DNA of 64,000 bases from Nostoc piscinale CENA21 (lineage in GTDB: Bacteria; Cyanobacteriota; Cyanobacteriia; Cyanobacteriales; Nostocaceae), in NCBI RefSeq assembly GCF_001298445.1, contig NZ_CP012036.1:4948158-5012157 (forward strand), given 5' to 3'. Shown one piece after another: positions 26,140 to 35,587 of the stretch. The notes beneath the pieces are model-generated. The model did no database searches. It was not told the origin of the DNA and was given only the letters and a program-made list of their open reading frames with translations. Numbering within the stretch: position 1 is the first letter of the stretch; every line of letters begins with the position of its first letter. The position numbers and the translations under genes are program-made.

Positions 26140-26596
26140 AATGCACTCTACTCGTTGCGTAATTCCTGTTATTAAATCTCCCAAAGATTATCAAGCATAT
26201 CGCATCAGCCCTCATGATACCAATCGATTAGCAATTATCTTTGATTCAAACAACGCCAATACCTCTTTAACTTGTTGCGTAGAAATCTTTGATGTCGGTG
26301 GACAAACACCACCCAATCGCCATCAATGGGCAGTGGAAATGTTTTTTATTCTCAAAGGCGAAGGTATTGCTATTTGTGATGGTAAAAAAGTTGCCATTAA
26401 AGCCGGAGATAGTTTGTTAGTACCACCCACAGGGACGCATTTAATTAAAAATACAGGTTCTAGTCGCTTGTATACCTTAACAATTATGGTTCCCAATGAG
26501 GACTTTGCTGAATTAATTCGCAGTGGCACACCAGTAGAATTAGATGCAGAAGATATGGCAGTATTTGGCAGGTTAGATACTTTCATGCCGTATTGA
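26132..26596 (+). CDS. Cupin-domain protein
   Basis: 154 residues (or 151 from the ATG at 26141, which is better spaced from the AGGAGAGG ribosome site). Single cupin barrel: motif 1 around QTPPNRHQWAVEMFFILKGEG with His and Glu metal ligands, and motif 2 in DSLLVPPTGTHLIKN. It could be an enzyme or a sensor of the metabolite handled by the neighbouring hydrolases. Confidence 0.85.
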   Translation: MIKMHSTRCVIPVIKSPKDYQAYRISPHDTNRLAIIFDSNNANTSLTCCVEIFDVGGQTPPNRHQWAVEMFFILKGEGIAICDGKKVAIKAGDSLLVPPTGTHLIKNTGSSRLYTLTIMVPNEDFAELIRSGTPVELDAEDMAVFGRLDTFMPY

Positions 26597-26618
26597 ATAA
26601 CAATTCAGAAAATTGTAG

Positions 26619-26646
26619 GGTGCGTTACGCGTTGCTTCAACGCACC
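26619..26646. terminator. Bidirectional hairpin between convergent genes
   Basis: GGTGCGTT and AACGCACC pair with a 12-nt loop between the cupin gene and the convergent DJ-1-like gene. The GGTGCGTTAC-type palindrome is common between cyanobacterial genes. It may terminate both transcripts, although the T-runs are poor. Confidence 0.5.
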
Positions 26647-26659
26647 TTAAAAATAATGC

Positions 26660-27376
26660 TTACGTGAGTAACTGTTCTGGCTTGACACCTAAGCGAATTG
26701 CTACCTGTTCAGACTCAGCCAATGTTGCTGCTAAAATTTCTGCCCCCGCTTTTGTAACAAACTCTGTTACTGTACCTGCTGTTTCAGGAGAACCTGCATT
26801 AAATGGTGGAGCCGGATTATACTCTAAAATCAATTGGATGAATTTTGCTGTGCTTTCACCACAGAGTTTCGCTACCACTACAAGTCCAAAATCAATACCT
26901 GCGGTAATACCGCCGCCTGTAATTCGGTTTCTATCCACAACAACACGTTCATTACTGACTGTGATTCCCATAGCAGCAAGACATTCTCGGAACATCCAAT
27001 GACAGCTTGCTTTGTAACCACTAAGTAATCCCGCCGCCGCCAAAATCAGCGAACCTGTACAAACTGAGGTGACGTATTGAGCGTTTTTTGCCTGTTGTTT
27101 GAGAAACGTCAACACTTCTACATCACGCATGACTTCAATCGTACCCATTCCACCACCCGGAACACAAATTACATCTAGTTGCGGACATTCAGCAAAGGTA
27201 GTTGTGGGATGAAGAACTAATCCTCCTATATCTTTTACAGGTTCTAGATTTTTCCAGATTAAATGCACACGCGCAGTAGGCAATGATGAGAACACTTGAT
27301 AAGGGGCAGTCACATCTAATTGGGTTAAGTCTGGGTAGATTAACAACCCGATGTTGTATTGAGTTGAATCGGTCAT
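26660..27376 (-). CDS. DJ-1/PfpI family protein, isonitrile hydratase-like
   Basis: About 238 residues from the ATG at 27376 (MTDSTQYNIGLLIYPDLTQL); an upstream in-frame start at 27412 has no better support. The nucleophile cysteine is in the elbow SVCTGSLILAAAGLL, and an acidic residue sits in the early IYPDLTQLD strand. GGGMGTIEVMRD and RNRITGGGITAGIDFGL are characteristic of the isonitrile hydratase/ThiJ-like subfamily of GATase1-like proteins. It converges on the hydrolase-cupin pair and may belong to the same catabolic set. Confidence 0.82.
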   Translation of the reverse strand: MTDSTQYNIGLLIYPDLTQLDVTAPYQVFSSLPTARVHLIWKNLEPVKDIGGLVLHPTTTFAECPQLDVICVPGGGMGTIEVMRDVEVLTFLKQQAKNAQYVTSVCTGSLILAAAGLLSGYKASCHWMFRECLAAMGITVSNERVVVDRNRITGGGITAGIDFGLVVVAKLCGESTAKFIQLILEYNPAPPFNAGSPETAGTVTEFVTKAGAEILAATLAESEQVAIRLGVKPEQLLT

Positions 27377-27937
27377 AGCTACTTGTTTGTTAAAATTATC
27401 AACAGCTTTCAAACTTATACTTAGTTTAAACTTCCAGCTAGTAATTCCTAGCTCTCTAGATATAAGCAGATGTAGACGCGCACTTCGTCTTGCCGCAGGC
27501 TACAAAGTGAAACGGTATGACGCTCACGGCGAAGCTCTATACCCTAGACCTGTCAAGGTAGCATTAAAGTAGCGTTCACAACCTCAAAAAAGGCGTATCA
27601 ATTTAGGTAAGGGTTAATTAAGACATTTAGGTGATCGCTTTTTTAGCCCATCAATTCTCAATAAACTAAGGTTATTGAGAATGAAATTGGTGTGACGAAA
27701 AAGCTTGGATGTGAATGTAGCTGCTAATTGAACGTAAAATCAAGGCTTTTGGGATACTTGCGCCCACCTTGACAGGACTACCCTATACCTTTATACCCCC
27801 GCACCTAGTCTCAACAGACAATCTTTGTGCATAAGTCCTATCTGTGTATTTCCGTATTTTCTTGCCCTAATCTTAAGAGTCGTCAAATGTCAAAATATCC
27901 GTTATATTCCCGTCAGGATTCATTGACGAATATTTTT
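27377..27937. other. Intergenic region with degenerate dispersed repeat
   Basis: 561 bp between divergent genes. 27465-27545 holds a dispersed repeat (AGACGCGCACTTCGTCTTGC, then CCGCAGGCTAC) related to the element at 21401. The remainder should contain the promoters of both flanking genes. No RNA gene seen. Confidence 0.45.
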
Positions 27938-29587
27938 ATGGGAACAAGTCGGAAAGCTTTAAATTTATTAATAGGTTGCTTTTGTAATTTTATTTACATA
28001 GTTTTTCTAAGTATAACTACTTCGGCAAAAGCGGCTGATAAAGTTGTGTTTCGTTATGGTTTGTTGGCGGAGTCTGTTTCTTTAGCTGAGTTACAAAAAG
28101 CAGCAGAAATGGGAGATTTCCCGAATGGTTTTGAATTGTATGGTCGTAAATTATCTTCCCAAGAACGACGCTTTTTGTTAGAGACGCTGAAAATGCCGCT
28201 ACCGTTGAATGTTGTTACTGTTAATCGGTTACTCAATACCCAGATTGGGGCAACAATTCTTAATGATTTCTCGACTGCGGTTGTGCGTAAGGATAAAGCT
28301 GGTGTGCAAGCTCTGAGAGCGGGAGCAGTTATCGGTGCGACTGCGCCTCAAGGTTTGTCTTTATTGAGTTTTATTGCGGCTTATCCGAGTCAAAATCTGG
28401 AAATTAATTTACCCGCAATTTTCAAATTGTCTGGGAATTTTAATACCGCATTTTGGCGGACGCAACAATTTATGTTAGCGATCGCACCCCAACTTAACCA
28501 AAAATCGCTACAAGTTTCTTTACCATTTGACCCAAGTCAACCCGGTACGGCGGAAGTCCAAGTCTTGAAATTCAATTGGCTTGACCAACAACGTCAGCGT
28601 AATATTCCTGTAGATATCTATTGGTCAAATGCTGCAACTGCAAATAAACCAGTCATAGTTTATTCTCACGGTTTGGGTTCTGTGCGGACTGATTTACGTT
28701 ATCTTGCAGAACATTTAGCATCCCACGGTTATGTATTTGTGGCTGTAGAACATCCTGGTAGTAATCAGACAAATGTTGATGCTGGTTTACAAGGTAAAGG
28801 TAAACTCCTCAAACCGCAAGAATTTTTAGACCGTCCCAAAGATATTAGTTTTGTTTTGGATGAACTCGCCAAAATTAACCAAACTCCTAACGACCCGTTG
28901 GTAGGTAAACTCGCAACTAATAATGTGATGGTGATTGGTTATTCTTTTGGTGGCGGTACAGCTTTGGCATTGGCTGGTGGTGAGTTACAACTAGATAAGC
29001 TCAAACAACGTTGCAAACAAAATTTGGCTGTGTTGAGTTTGGGTGAAACTGCACAGTGTGTTGCTCAAGAACTACCAAACAACAGCTATCAACTGCGGGA
29101 TACTCGCATTAAGCAAGCGATCGCTCTTAATCCTACCAGTTCTTTGATGTTTGGCGACTCTGGTTTAACTAAGGTAGAAGTCCCAACTCTCATCTTGGCA
29201 AGTTCCGCCGACAAAACAACACCAGCTTTGACAGAACAAATTGTCGGTTTTCACAAAATTCCTGCACCGAAATGGCTGGTTGGGATCTTGGGAGGTACAC
29301 ACCTCAGTGTTAAAGACCCCAGCACTACTTTAGATCAAGCCGGGCAACCCAACACACCTTTTACTGGTGGCGAAGTGGTCGGAGAAGAAGCCGCCGATGT
29401 TCGTAAATTTGTTAAGGGAATAGTCCTGGCTATGGCTGCACAACTCACCCCAGAAGCTCAACAATATAGTGTGTTTTTAACACCGAATTATGTGATTTCG
29501 GCTTCTACCCCAGCATTCCCCTTTCTCTTGGTAACAGAAATTCCTCCTGATGCGCTCAAAGTGGTGGAGGAATATATAGATAAATAA
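27938..29587 (+). CDS. Secreted alpha/beta hydrolase with DUF1400 domain
   Basis: About 549 residues from the ATG at 27938 (MGTSRKALNLL), which gives a classic signal peptide ending at TTSAKA; in-frame starts at 27887 and 27827 would put extra residues before it. Residues 35-160 match the DUF1400 domain found before hydrolase domains in cyanobacteria. The hydrolase part has YSHGLGS (oxyanion), nucleophile Ser in IGYSFGGGTALALAGG, an acid near LASSADKTTPA, and His in LGGTHLSV. Probably a periplasmic or outer-surface esterase or lipase. Transcribed alone. Confidence 0.85.
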   Translation: MGTSRKALNLLIGCFCNFIYIVFLSITTSAKAADKVVFRYGLLAESVSLAELQKAAEMGDFPNGFELYGRKLSSQERRFLLETLKMPLPLNVVTVNRLLNTQIGATILNDFSTAVVRKDKAGVQALRAGAVIGATAPQGLSLLSFIAAYPSQNLEINLPAIFKLSGNFNTAFWRTQQFMLAIAPQLNQKSLQVSLPFDPSQPGTAEVQVLKFNWLDQQRQRNIPVDIYWSNAATANKPVIVYSHGLGSVRTDLRYLAEHLASHGYVFVAVEHPGSNQTNVDAGLQGKGKLLKPQEFLDRPKDISFVLDELAKINQTPNDPLVGKLATNNVMVIGYSFGGGTALALAGGELQLDKLKQRCKQNLAVLSLGETAQCVAQELPNNSYQLRDTRIKQAIALNPTSSLMFGDSGLTKVEVPTLILASSADKTTPALTEQIVGFHKIPAPKWLVGILGGTHLSVKDPSTTLDQAGQPNTPFTGGEVVGEEAADVRKFVKGIVLAMAAQLTPEAQQYSVFLTPNYVISASTPAFPFLLVTEIPPDALKVVEEYIDK

Positions 29588-29693
29588 TTCCCTTACTCCC
29601 CTCTTCCTAATTTTTTCACTAGCGATCGCTTCTTCTTATTGACTACATAATTTTTTCTTATCACCGATATTTTCTGTTTTTTGTCAATTTATG

Positions 29694-29722
29694 TTGACTT
29701 ATCGTAACGATATAGTTACACT
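29694..29722 (+). promoter_or_regulatory. Strong sigma-70 promoter with internal palindrome
   Basis: TTGACT (29694-29699), 17 nt, TACACT (29717-29722). The spacer contains the palindrome GTAAC-N6-GTTAC (29704-29719), which is placed like an operator. Nothing codes for a normal protein downstream. The predicted transcript runs into a terminator at 29875-29903. Confidence 0.6.
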
Positions 29723-29728
29723 TATTAA

Positions 29729-29903
29729 CATAAGTTTAAAAATCGGTAATCAAATACAATCAAATCCGCTAACAAATAAAGATATTGTCAGAATTTGATG
29801 TCTTTTGCAGTTAGCTATGAACAACGGACTTCGGTATCGGTATCTCCCATCGACATTTGGACTTCTCCTAATCACCTCGGTTTGAACAACGCCGAGGTTT
29901 TTT
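29729..29903 (+). ncRNA. Candidate small RNA (about 175 nt) with a possible 22-codon frame
   Basis: Defined by the promoter just upstream and a strong terminator at its end. It contains an ATG-started frame (29817-29885) reading MNNGLRYRYLPSTFGLLLIT and ending SV, whose stop falls within the terminator. No good ribosome site precedes it, so it may be an untranslated RNA. CU-rich single-stranded stretches (CTTCTCCTA, TCTCCCATC) could pair with Shine-Dalgarno sequences. No known RNA family was recognised. Confidence 0.45.
29875..29903 (+). terminator. Rho-independent terminator
   Basis: CCTCGG and CCGAGG pair around an 11-nt loop, followed by TTTTTT. It ends the candidate small RNA just before the 3' end of the convergent AbrB-type gene at 29918. 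Confidence 0.8.
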
Positions 29904-29917
29904 CTTTTTATTAACTT

Positions 29918-31106
29918 TCAGACTTCAGACTTCAACCGAGTTTCAAGACGGCGAAATAAAAATAACCAAAGTGGTAAGGAACTGTTGATAGCGATCAGTC
30001 TGACTAAATGGCCTGTGGTGACAATTTCCACATTATGATCTAACGCTAAGGAAACTAAGATCATTTCGGCAGCACCGCCGGGGGCTGTAACCAAAAGACA
30101 AGTTAACCAATCCCAGGAAGTGAAGTGCATAGCCAGCATAGCAGCGATCGCACCTGCAATCAGAGTCAAAGCTACAGAAATCAACGCACAACCGATGATT
30201 CGTTTACCAAAGGTGGGTTTTTCTCCCCAATATTCCCCGATGGTAATCCCCAACAGCATTTGACCAACTATATTCACCAATGGTTGTGGACTCAAATTAG
30301 CCCCACTCACAAAAGGCAAGCAATTCAAGAAATAATTAAAAAATATACCTAGTAGTAACGCCCCAAAAAAATCCCCAGCCGGAATTTTCCAAACAATAGC
30401 GCAATAAACTATCACTCCGGTAATCAGCAATGCTACCAGTAATAGTCCGAGTTGTGAGGGTTCCAGACTGATTAAAGCTTGTTTGATAGGAAGTGTTGCA
30501 GAATTCCAATAACTACCAACTGTGGTTCTCGCAATAAAAGGAATTACTAATACTACACAAGTAACCCGAATTGCTTGCACTAAAGCAACCAAAGTCACGT
30601 TTTTATTGTAATCAGCCGCAATTGATGACATCACACCCACACCACCGGGGACTGTCGCCAACATTGCTGTTAATAAGTTGGTTTTGCTGAGTCGGGAATA
30701 AATATAGCCAATACAGCTACCACATACCAATAAAAAAAAATGTCAGAGCAACAAATATCGGAATTCCAGCAGCTAAATTGATCAAGTCACTATTACTATT
30801 AGATAAACCAACAGTCAGCCCTACAAGTCCCATTCCGACTTTTCTCGCAGTTCTGTTAGGTTTAGGCGTGTATTGGTAGAAAATTCGACATCCTTGGAGG
30901 ACGATTGTACCAGCAGCGATACCGCCAAATATCCAAGCAATACCGCCAACATGCAACTTTACCAAGCCTATACTCAGTGGTAACGCTAGTAGCATTTCTA
31001 TAGCCAGAACCATGATTTGAGGCACAATTAGCTGTGGTTGAGTACCAGGGACATTTTGATGAAATATTTCCTCCTGAGTGGGAGTAACACTAAGGCTTTG
31101 ATTCAT
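29918..31106 (-). pseudogene. AbrB-family membrane protein (duplicated AbrB transmembrane domain), interrupted by one frameshift
   Basis: Two frames (31106-30717 and 30730-29918) join at an A9 run (30732-30740, T9 on the coding strand). With eight T the protein reads TFFLLVCGSCIGYIYSRLSK without a break, about 395 residues. About ten membrane segments with the repeated glycine-rich signature MLATVPGGVGVMSSIA and LLVTAPGGAAEMILVSLA mark the PF05145 membrane family. The family is unrelated to the AbrB transcription factor despite the shared name. Likely a transporter or permease of unknown substrate. Confidence 0.82.
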
Positions 31107-31625
31107 TGATACAAGTTTTTTAAAATTAAATTTGACTAGGTTCTGGAATTAATGCGATCACTAATGACTGATTGTTTTTAAGTTCTATGTACAATGGCAA
31201 CAATATAACAACAATCTTAATAAAATTTAAACATAGGTTTCAGCCTCATCACCACAGCAATATTTGGTATTTCGGACAATAAATGGTAGAAAACAGATGT
31301 TTCCTACCATGTCTTGTAGTGTTGAATGATTTCAGATTTTAGAGTCAGCCAACAAATAAATTATCCAATTTGTTTACTCAACAAGACTTCTATCTCCCTT
31401 GTCATCTTTGTCTCTAGATAATGGAATATTTTTTAATTGGAAGTCCTTAGCCATCCAACCTCTAGATGTATCTATGAAATCAATCTAAAATCCGCACTAT
31501 CAAATTGTTGGACAGCAAATTTTCACTAGTACAGGTCAGAGGAAATAAAACACCCATGATAAATTACTGACAAGCTCACTATCAGGGTTTCTTCATTTCA
31601 GACTTCAGACTTCAGCCTTTGTGTA
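31107..31625. other. Intergenic region with one hairpin
   Basis: 519 bp without a coding frame. At 31283-31310 ATGGTAG-AAAAC pairs with GTTT-CCTACCAT (11 of 12 positions). There is no T-run, so its role is unknown. A short TTCAGACTTCAGAC repeat occurs near 31598. Confidence 0.4.
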
Positions 31626-31964
31626 CTAGTCTTCATCCAATGGTGGAAACGCTTCCTCAAACTTCCACAATTCATCTTTATTTTCTAGAAACCAATTACG
31701 TGTAGCAGGCGTTAATTGACTCCAAATAATTGCACTAGGAATATCAGGACAAGCATATCGATATTGCTGACCCAGTAATTTGAGATTTGACTCTACCTCA
31801 TCAGGAATACCAAATTCTTGCCAGTTTACTACTACATGACTTCCTACAATTCCCGCAGTCGGATCAAAAATTAACTGTGCAGCTCTGACTAAATCAGCAA
31901 AGTGTCGTGGTTTAAGGTTAGATATCTGCTGAATGTGCAGTAACTCTTCATGTTCTTGAGACAT
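31626..31964 (-). CDS. Conserved hypothetical protein
   Basis: 112 residues, soluble, acidic tail (FPPLDED). No signal peptide or membrane segment. Tryptophan-rich motifs NWFLENKDELWKFEEAFPPL and VVNWQEFGIP suggest a folded domain conserved in cyanobacteria, but I do not recognise the family. Transcribed alone, away from the ankyrin gene. Confidence 0.6.
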   Translation of the reverse strand: MSQEHEELLHIQQISNLKPRHFADLVRAAQLIFDPTAGIVGSHVVVNWQEFGIPDEVESNLKLLGQQYRYACPDIPSAIIWSQLTPATRNWFLENKDELWKFEEAFPPLDED

Positions 31965-32156
31965 TTCCCTAGAGTGATCAAAATTGACTACTTGTAGAAC
32001 TTACTGCCAGAGATTTTGATTCCAATATTTCTAGTCTAACGCTTACAGCATAATTCAGGAGGTTAGAGCAACTTGACGATATTTATGGGGATAAGATGGG
32101 AAGTGCGATCGCTTCTGTTTGTAGTAATTTATATCAGAACTTAACTCAGAAAGTGT

Positions 32157-33876
32157 ATGGAAAAAATTCATATTGATGTACAGCAGGGCAATATTGCAGG
32201 AGTCGCACGTAAAATAGCCAATGGTGTTGATATTGAATGCCTAGATGAGTATTCCCAACAAACACCATTAATGTGTGCAGTTAGTAGTCCCAATGCAGGT
32301 GTTGATATGATTCGCTTCCTCTTAGAACATGGCGCGAATGTCAACGCTGTTGAACCAGAATCTCAAAATACCGTACTTGGGTTGGCTGTGCAGTCAGGAA
32401 ATTTCGATAAAATCCAATTGATTTTAGATGCTGGAGCCGATATTAACTATCAAAGTCCAGATGGATATGATGTCTTAATTCATGCTATGTATGGTCGAGA
32501 TATTTTACAAGATGAAAACTTAATATCAACTTTAAATTTACTCATCTCTAGAGGTGCTGCTGTCAATGGGATGAGTAGCTATGGTGAATCTGCAATTAAA
32601 GTAGCTGCTCATGTTGGGAGATTTGATGCTGTCAAATTATTATTGAACGCAGGTGCTAACCCAGAGCAACTGGAATGGACAGAATTAATGCACGCTATAG
32701 TTTTTGGCAGCCTAGAGCAAGTAAAATTCTTGCTAGAGCAAGGAGCAGATCAAAATGTACGTGATTGTTGGCATAGAACCCCTTGGTTATTAAGTCTTCA
32801 GGTGGGTGAATTACCTAAAGCTAAATTACTCCGAGCGGCGGGAGCAAATCACAACGATGTGGGAAACTGTGGAAAAACGCCGTTAATGTATGCAATAGAA
32901 AACAATAGGGACGAAGTCTTAGAGTGGCTAATTGCAGAGGGATTTGATATTGAAGCCACTGATGAATTTAGAAACACTGCGTTAATCATCGCCGCAGAAC
33001 GTGGTGCTACTGAGTGCGTCAGAATTTTACTAGAAGCTGGTGCAAACCCCAGCAGAATAAATGATTGCAATGACAAAGCCATTAAGATAGCCACAAAGAA
33101 AGAAATCGTCAGAATGTTAGTTGCATCGGGTGAAGATGTGAGCGATATTAACGATGATATGCGGCGATCGCTCACTGGAATTGACAACAACAAATTTTCA
33201 TTATCACAAGTAACTCCAGAGCAGTATTTTGCTGGCAAACATCCGCGCTTTGGCAAAACTAATCCAGAGTTGATGGAAATACCCTTTTGGGAGGCAATGA
33301 TTTGTGAGGGTTGTTCTGCTTATACAGCCAAAAATTTTTTTTAATGATAGAGAAAATTGGCAAGATAAAGCATGGAGCTATGCCCGATTTGGCAGAACCA
33401 TTACACAATTACCAGATGGCAGAATTGTCGAAATTGCCGGTGAACATGAAGATTACTATGACCCTGATTTTTGCATATATAACGATGTTGTAGTTTATCA
33501 AGGTGATGGTAATTTTCAGATTTTTGGTTATCCCCAAGATGTTTTTGCGCCAACTGACTTTCATTCTGCCACATTAGTTGGAGAATACATATATATCATT
33601 GGCAATTTAGGCTACATCGGTACAAGAATTTATAATGAAACTCCAGTTTATAGATTACATATTCACACATTTATAATAGAACAAATAGAAACAACTGGGG
33701 ATAAACCAGGATGGATAAGTGAACACAAAGCTCACTACCAAGAACCAGCTAAAATACATATTACTGGTGGTAGATTATGTGTGATTAGGAATGAACAAAT
33801 AGAAGATTATATAGATAACTCAGTTGATTACGTCTTAGATTTAAGTGACTTCACTTGGAGCCGCCCTACTGTTTAA
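32157..33876 (+). pseudogene. Ankyrin-repeat protein with C-terminal beta-rich domain, interrupted by one frameshift
   Basis: Residues 1-330 contain about nine ankyrin repeats (for example TPLMCAVSSPNAGVDMIRFL and LLEAGANPS units). After the T8 run at 33335-33342 the frame breaks. With seven T it continues AKNFFNDRENWQDKAWSYAR and into a region of about 180 residues with repeated Gly-Tyr and beta-strand patterns (RIVEIAGEHEDYYD, IYIIGNLGYIG) reminiscent of Kelch-like blades. Whole product about 572 residues. Ankyrin arrays bind proteins; the target is unknown. Confidence 0.78.
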
Positions 33877-34114
33877 GTATAAATCTATAATGGTATGCAC
33901 TTGAATGAGATACAAATTTATGCGCTATAGGTTGAATGTACTGGGGTGAAGATTTACTGAAATAATTTGAGGCGGGTTCTAAATATTCAGTTAGACAATA
34001 AGAGGTTATTTATAACGTAAAAATAAAACCTGCTGTAATAATTTAGTTAATAAAATTTAGTTTTATAAATAACCCAACTCAAAATATAAATTTCAAGTAA
34101 TAATTTACTCAGAG
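33877..34114. other. A+T-rich intergenic sequence
   Basis: No gene, repeat family or structured RNA seen. It ends at the promoter of the microprotein gene (34115). Confidence 0.4.
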
Positions 34115-34143
34115 TTGACAAGCGCAACATACTTATCTATTAA
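34115..34143 (+). promoter_or_regulatory. Promoter of the microprotein gene
   Basis: TTGACA (34115-34120), 17 nt, TATTAA (34138-34143): near-consensus sigma-70 promoter, about 40 nt before the start codon of the 33-codon gene. Confidence 0.65.
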
Positions 34144-34182
34144 CTCAGACTTGAATCAAGAAGCTTTTTGGAGGTAGTCACT

Positions 34183-34284
34183 ATGATGGGAGCTATCTGG
34201 TTCTTTGTTTTCTGCTTGATTTGGCTGATGGGCTTTTCTTTGTTGGCAGAAATTTGGTTTTATGAAGAAGAGCAGGAGTTTTAA
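34183..34284 (+). CDS. 33-residue single-span membrane microprotein
   Basis: From tandem ATGs at 34183: starts MMGAIWFFVFCLIWLMGFSL and ends LAEIWFYEEEQEF. One strongly hydrophobic helix of about 20 residues plus an acidic tail. A GGAGGT ribosome site is 7 nt upstream, and a near-consensus promoter is about 40 nt upstream. This full set of expression signals makes a real gene likely despite the length. Size and shape recall small cyanobacterial proteins that bind photosynthetic or respiratory membrane complexes. No family is assigned. Confidence 0.75.
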   Translation: MMGAIWFFVFCLIWLMGFSLLAEIWFYEEEQEF

Positions 34285-34533
34285 TTAGCCGCAGCTTTTA
34301 ACGTCGGTATTGGCGTGCCTTTATTTACTGATAATGCCTATAGAAAACAGTTGATTTAGGTAATTAATACCAAGTTGCAGTCAAAGATAGTAACCTGGGG
34401 TGGGAGTAGGAAGTACGAATACTATATTCTGAAAACAACTTAGTATAAGTGTGTTAGACAGAAATAAACTTAAAAACTAAGAAAAAATACTGCTTAACAG
34501 TTTTCCTCCTGCCTTCTGCCTCCTGCCTTCTAT

Positions 34534-35064
34534 TTACAAGTCACATTGATGAGTTTGGCAATATTTTGCACTATTAATCTCGGCTTGCAGTTGATTTAAT
34601 TGAATAATTTGAAAAGCTGAACCACCTTGCACTTCCGCCACAATATAAGCATATTTTTGACCTCTATAATAATGGTCTCGACCAACTTTAGTAACTCGGC
34701 GAGACTGGCTGAAATCATTAGCAATATTCGCGTTATAAATGCTTTGAACTAATCTCACCACCTTGGCATTTTTGCTGGTGAATTTGATACTAGAGTCGCC
34801 GCTAATGGTAATTCCTTCTTTAGTGACTATGCCATTCTCCGCAGGAACATCAACATAGAAATACAAATTACCTTTATTACCTGAATAACCATGAGCTTCG
34901 CTGCTATAAGTCAGTCTTGGTAATTGAGTTTTAGTTTTTGCCCATTTAATCACCGTGTTAATGTTTTGTCCTGGGAGTGCATTAGCAGGTGTCATCGCCA
35001 ACACAACTGCTAAAGAGGACAAGGCTGCTAAGGTGATGAAGTTAAATTTATTACTATTTTTCAT
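34534..35064 (-). CDS. Secreted protein of unknown function
   Basis: 176 residues from the ATG at 35064 (MKNSNKFNFITLAALSSLAV). Signal peptide with cleavage near ANALPG (residue about 30). The mature part is beta-rich with YSSEAHGYSGNKGNLYFYVD and a C-terminal cysteine pair (YCQTHQCDL) that could form a disulfide in the periplasm. No recognised domain. Divergent from apcE, with a 523-bp gap. Confidence 0.7.
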   Translation of the reverse strand: MKNSNKFNFITLAALSSLAVVLAMTPANALPGQNINTVIKWAKTKTQLPRLTYSSEAHGYSGNKGNLYFYVDVPAENGIVTKEGITISGDSSIKFTSKNAKVVRLVQSIYNANIANDFSQSRRVTKVGRDHYYRGQKYAYIVAEVQGGSAFQIIQLNQLQAEINSAKYCQTHQCDL

Positions 35065-35587
35065 ATCACTTCCCTGTAGTAATGCTGGTTGATACAGCAT
35101 AGCCGATGATCATTTTGGGGTCATCTTGCAGGAAGAAACTGAGAGAGTGTTAATTTTTGTGTACAAAAACCAAAATGAAGCGATCGCTGTTCTCAAATAA
35201 AAAACTAGTCATGCTCAGAATTGTGGACTAGCAACCGAAACGCAAACATTTGTGTATTTTTGCCGTAGCTAGATAAAACTTGGGTTGCGCCTCAAGTAAA
35301 ATGCTTTATGTAAAGTTTTTAACTTTCTGATACAAAACTTAGATTTTGTCTAATGTCAAAAGGAGTATTTATTCTTAGGTTTGCTTAAACAAGGCTACAG
35401 AATCTACATACTTCTTAATAAATTACCAGGAAAAACGCAAAACGTTCTAATCTAAAAGCTGACTGGGTTAATTTTACTGACAGTTTTGAAGGCGGTACTC
35501 TGAAGGCATAAACACACCGATGTGTCAAGCCTCAAAGCGACCCAGACTTAACACATAAACGATTATGATGGGAGTTTTACAAATCCG
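35065..35587. other. Promoter and leader region of the apc operon
   Basis: 523 bp between divergent genes. apcE normally has a long 5' region with several starts in Nostoc-like strains. I do not see a single clear -35/-10 pair. One HIP1-like CGATCGC lies at about 35180, and an AAGGAG (35358-35363) occurs far from any start codon. Confidence 0.4.

Noticed and set aside
29694..29722. NtcA binding site in the small-RNA promoter (GTA...TAC)
   Set aside because: The half-sites are separated by 10 nt and NtcA requires 8; the palindrome GTAAC-N6-GTTAC is recorded only as an operator candidate.
29918..31106. AbrB transcription factor
   Set aside because: The sequence is a polytopic membrane protein of the similarly named PF05145 family, not the DNA-binding AbrB.
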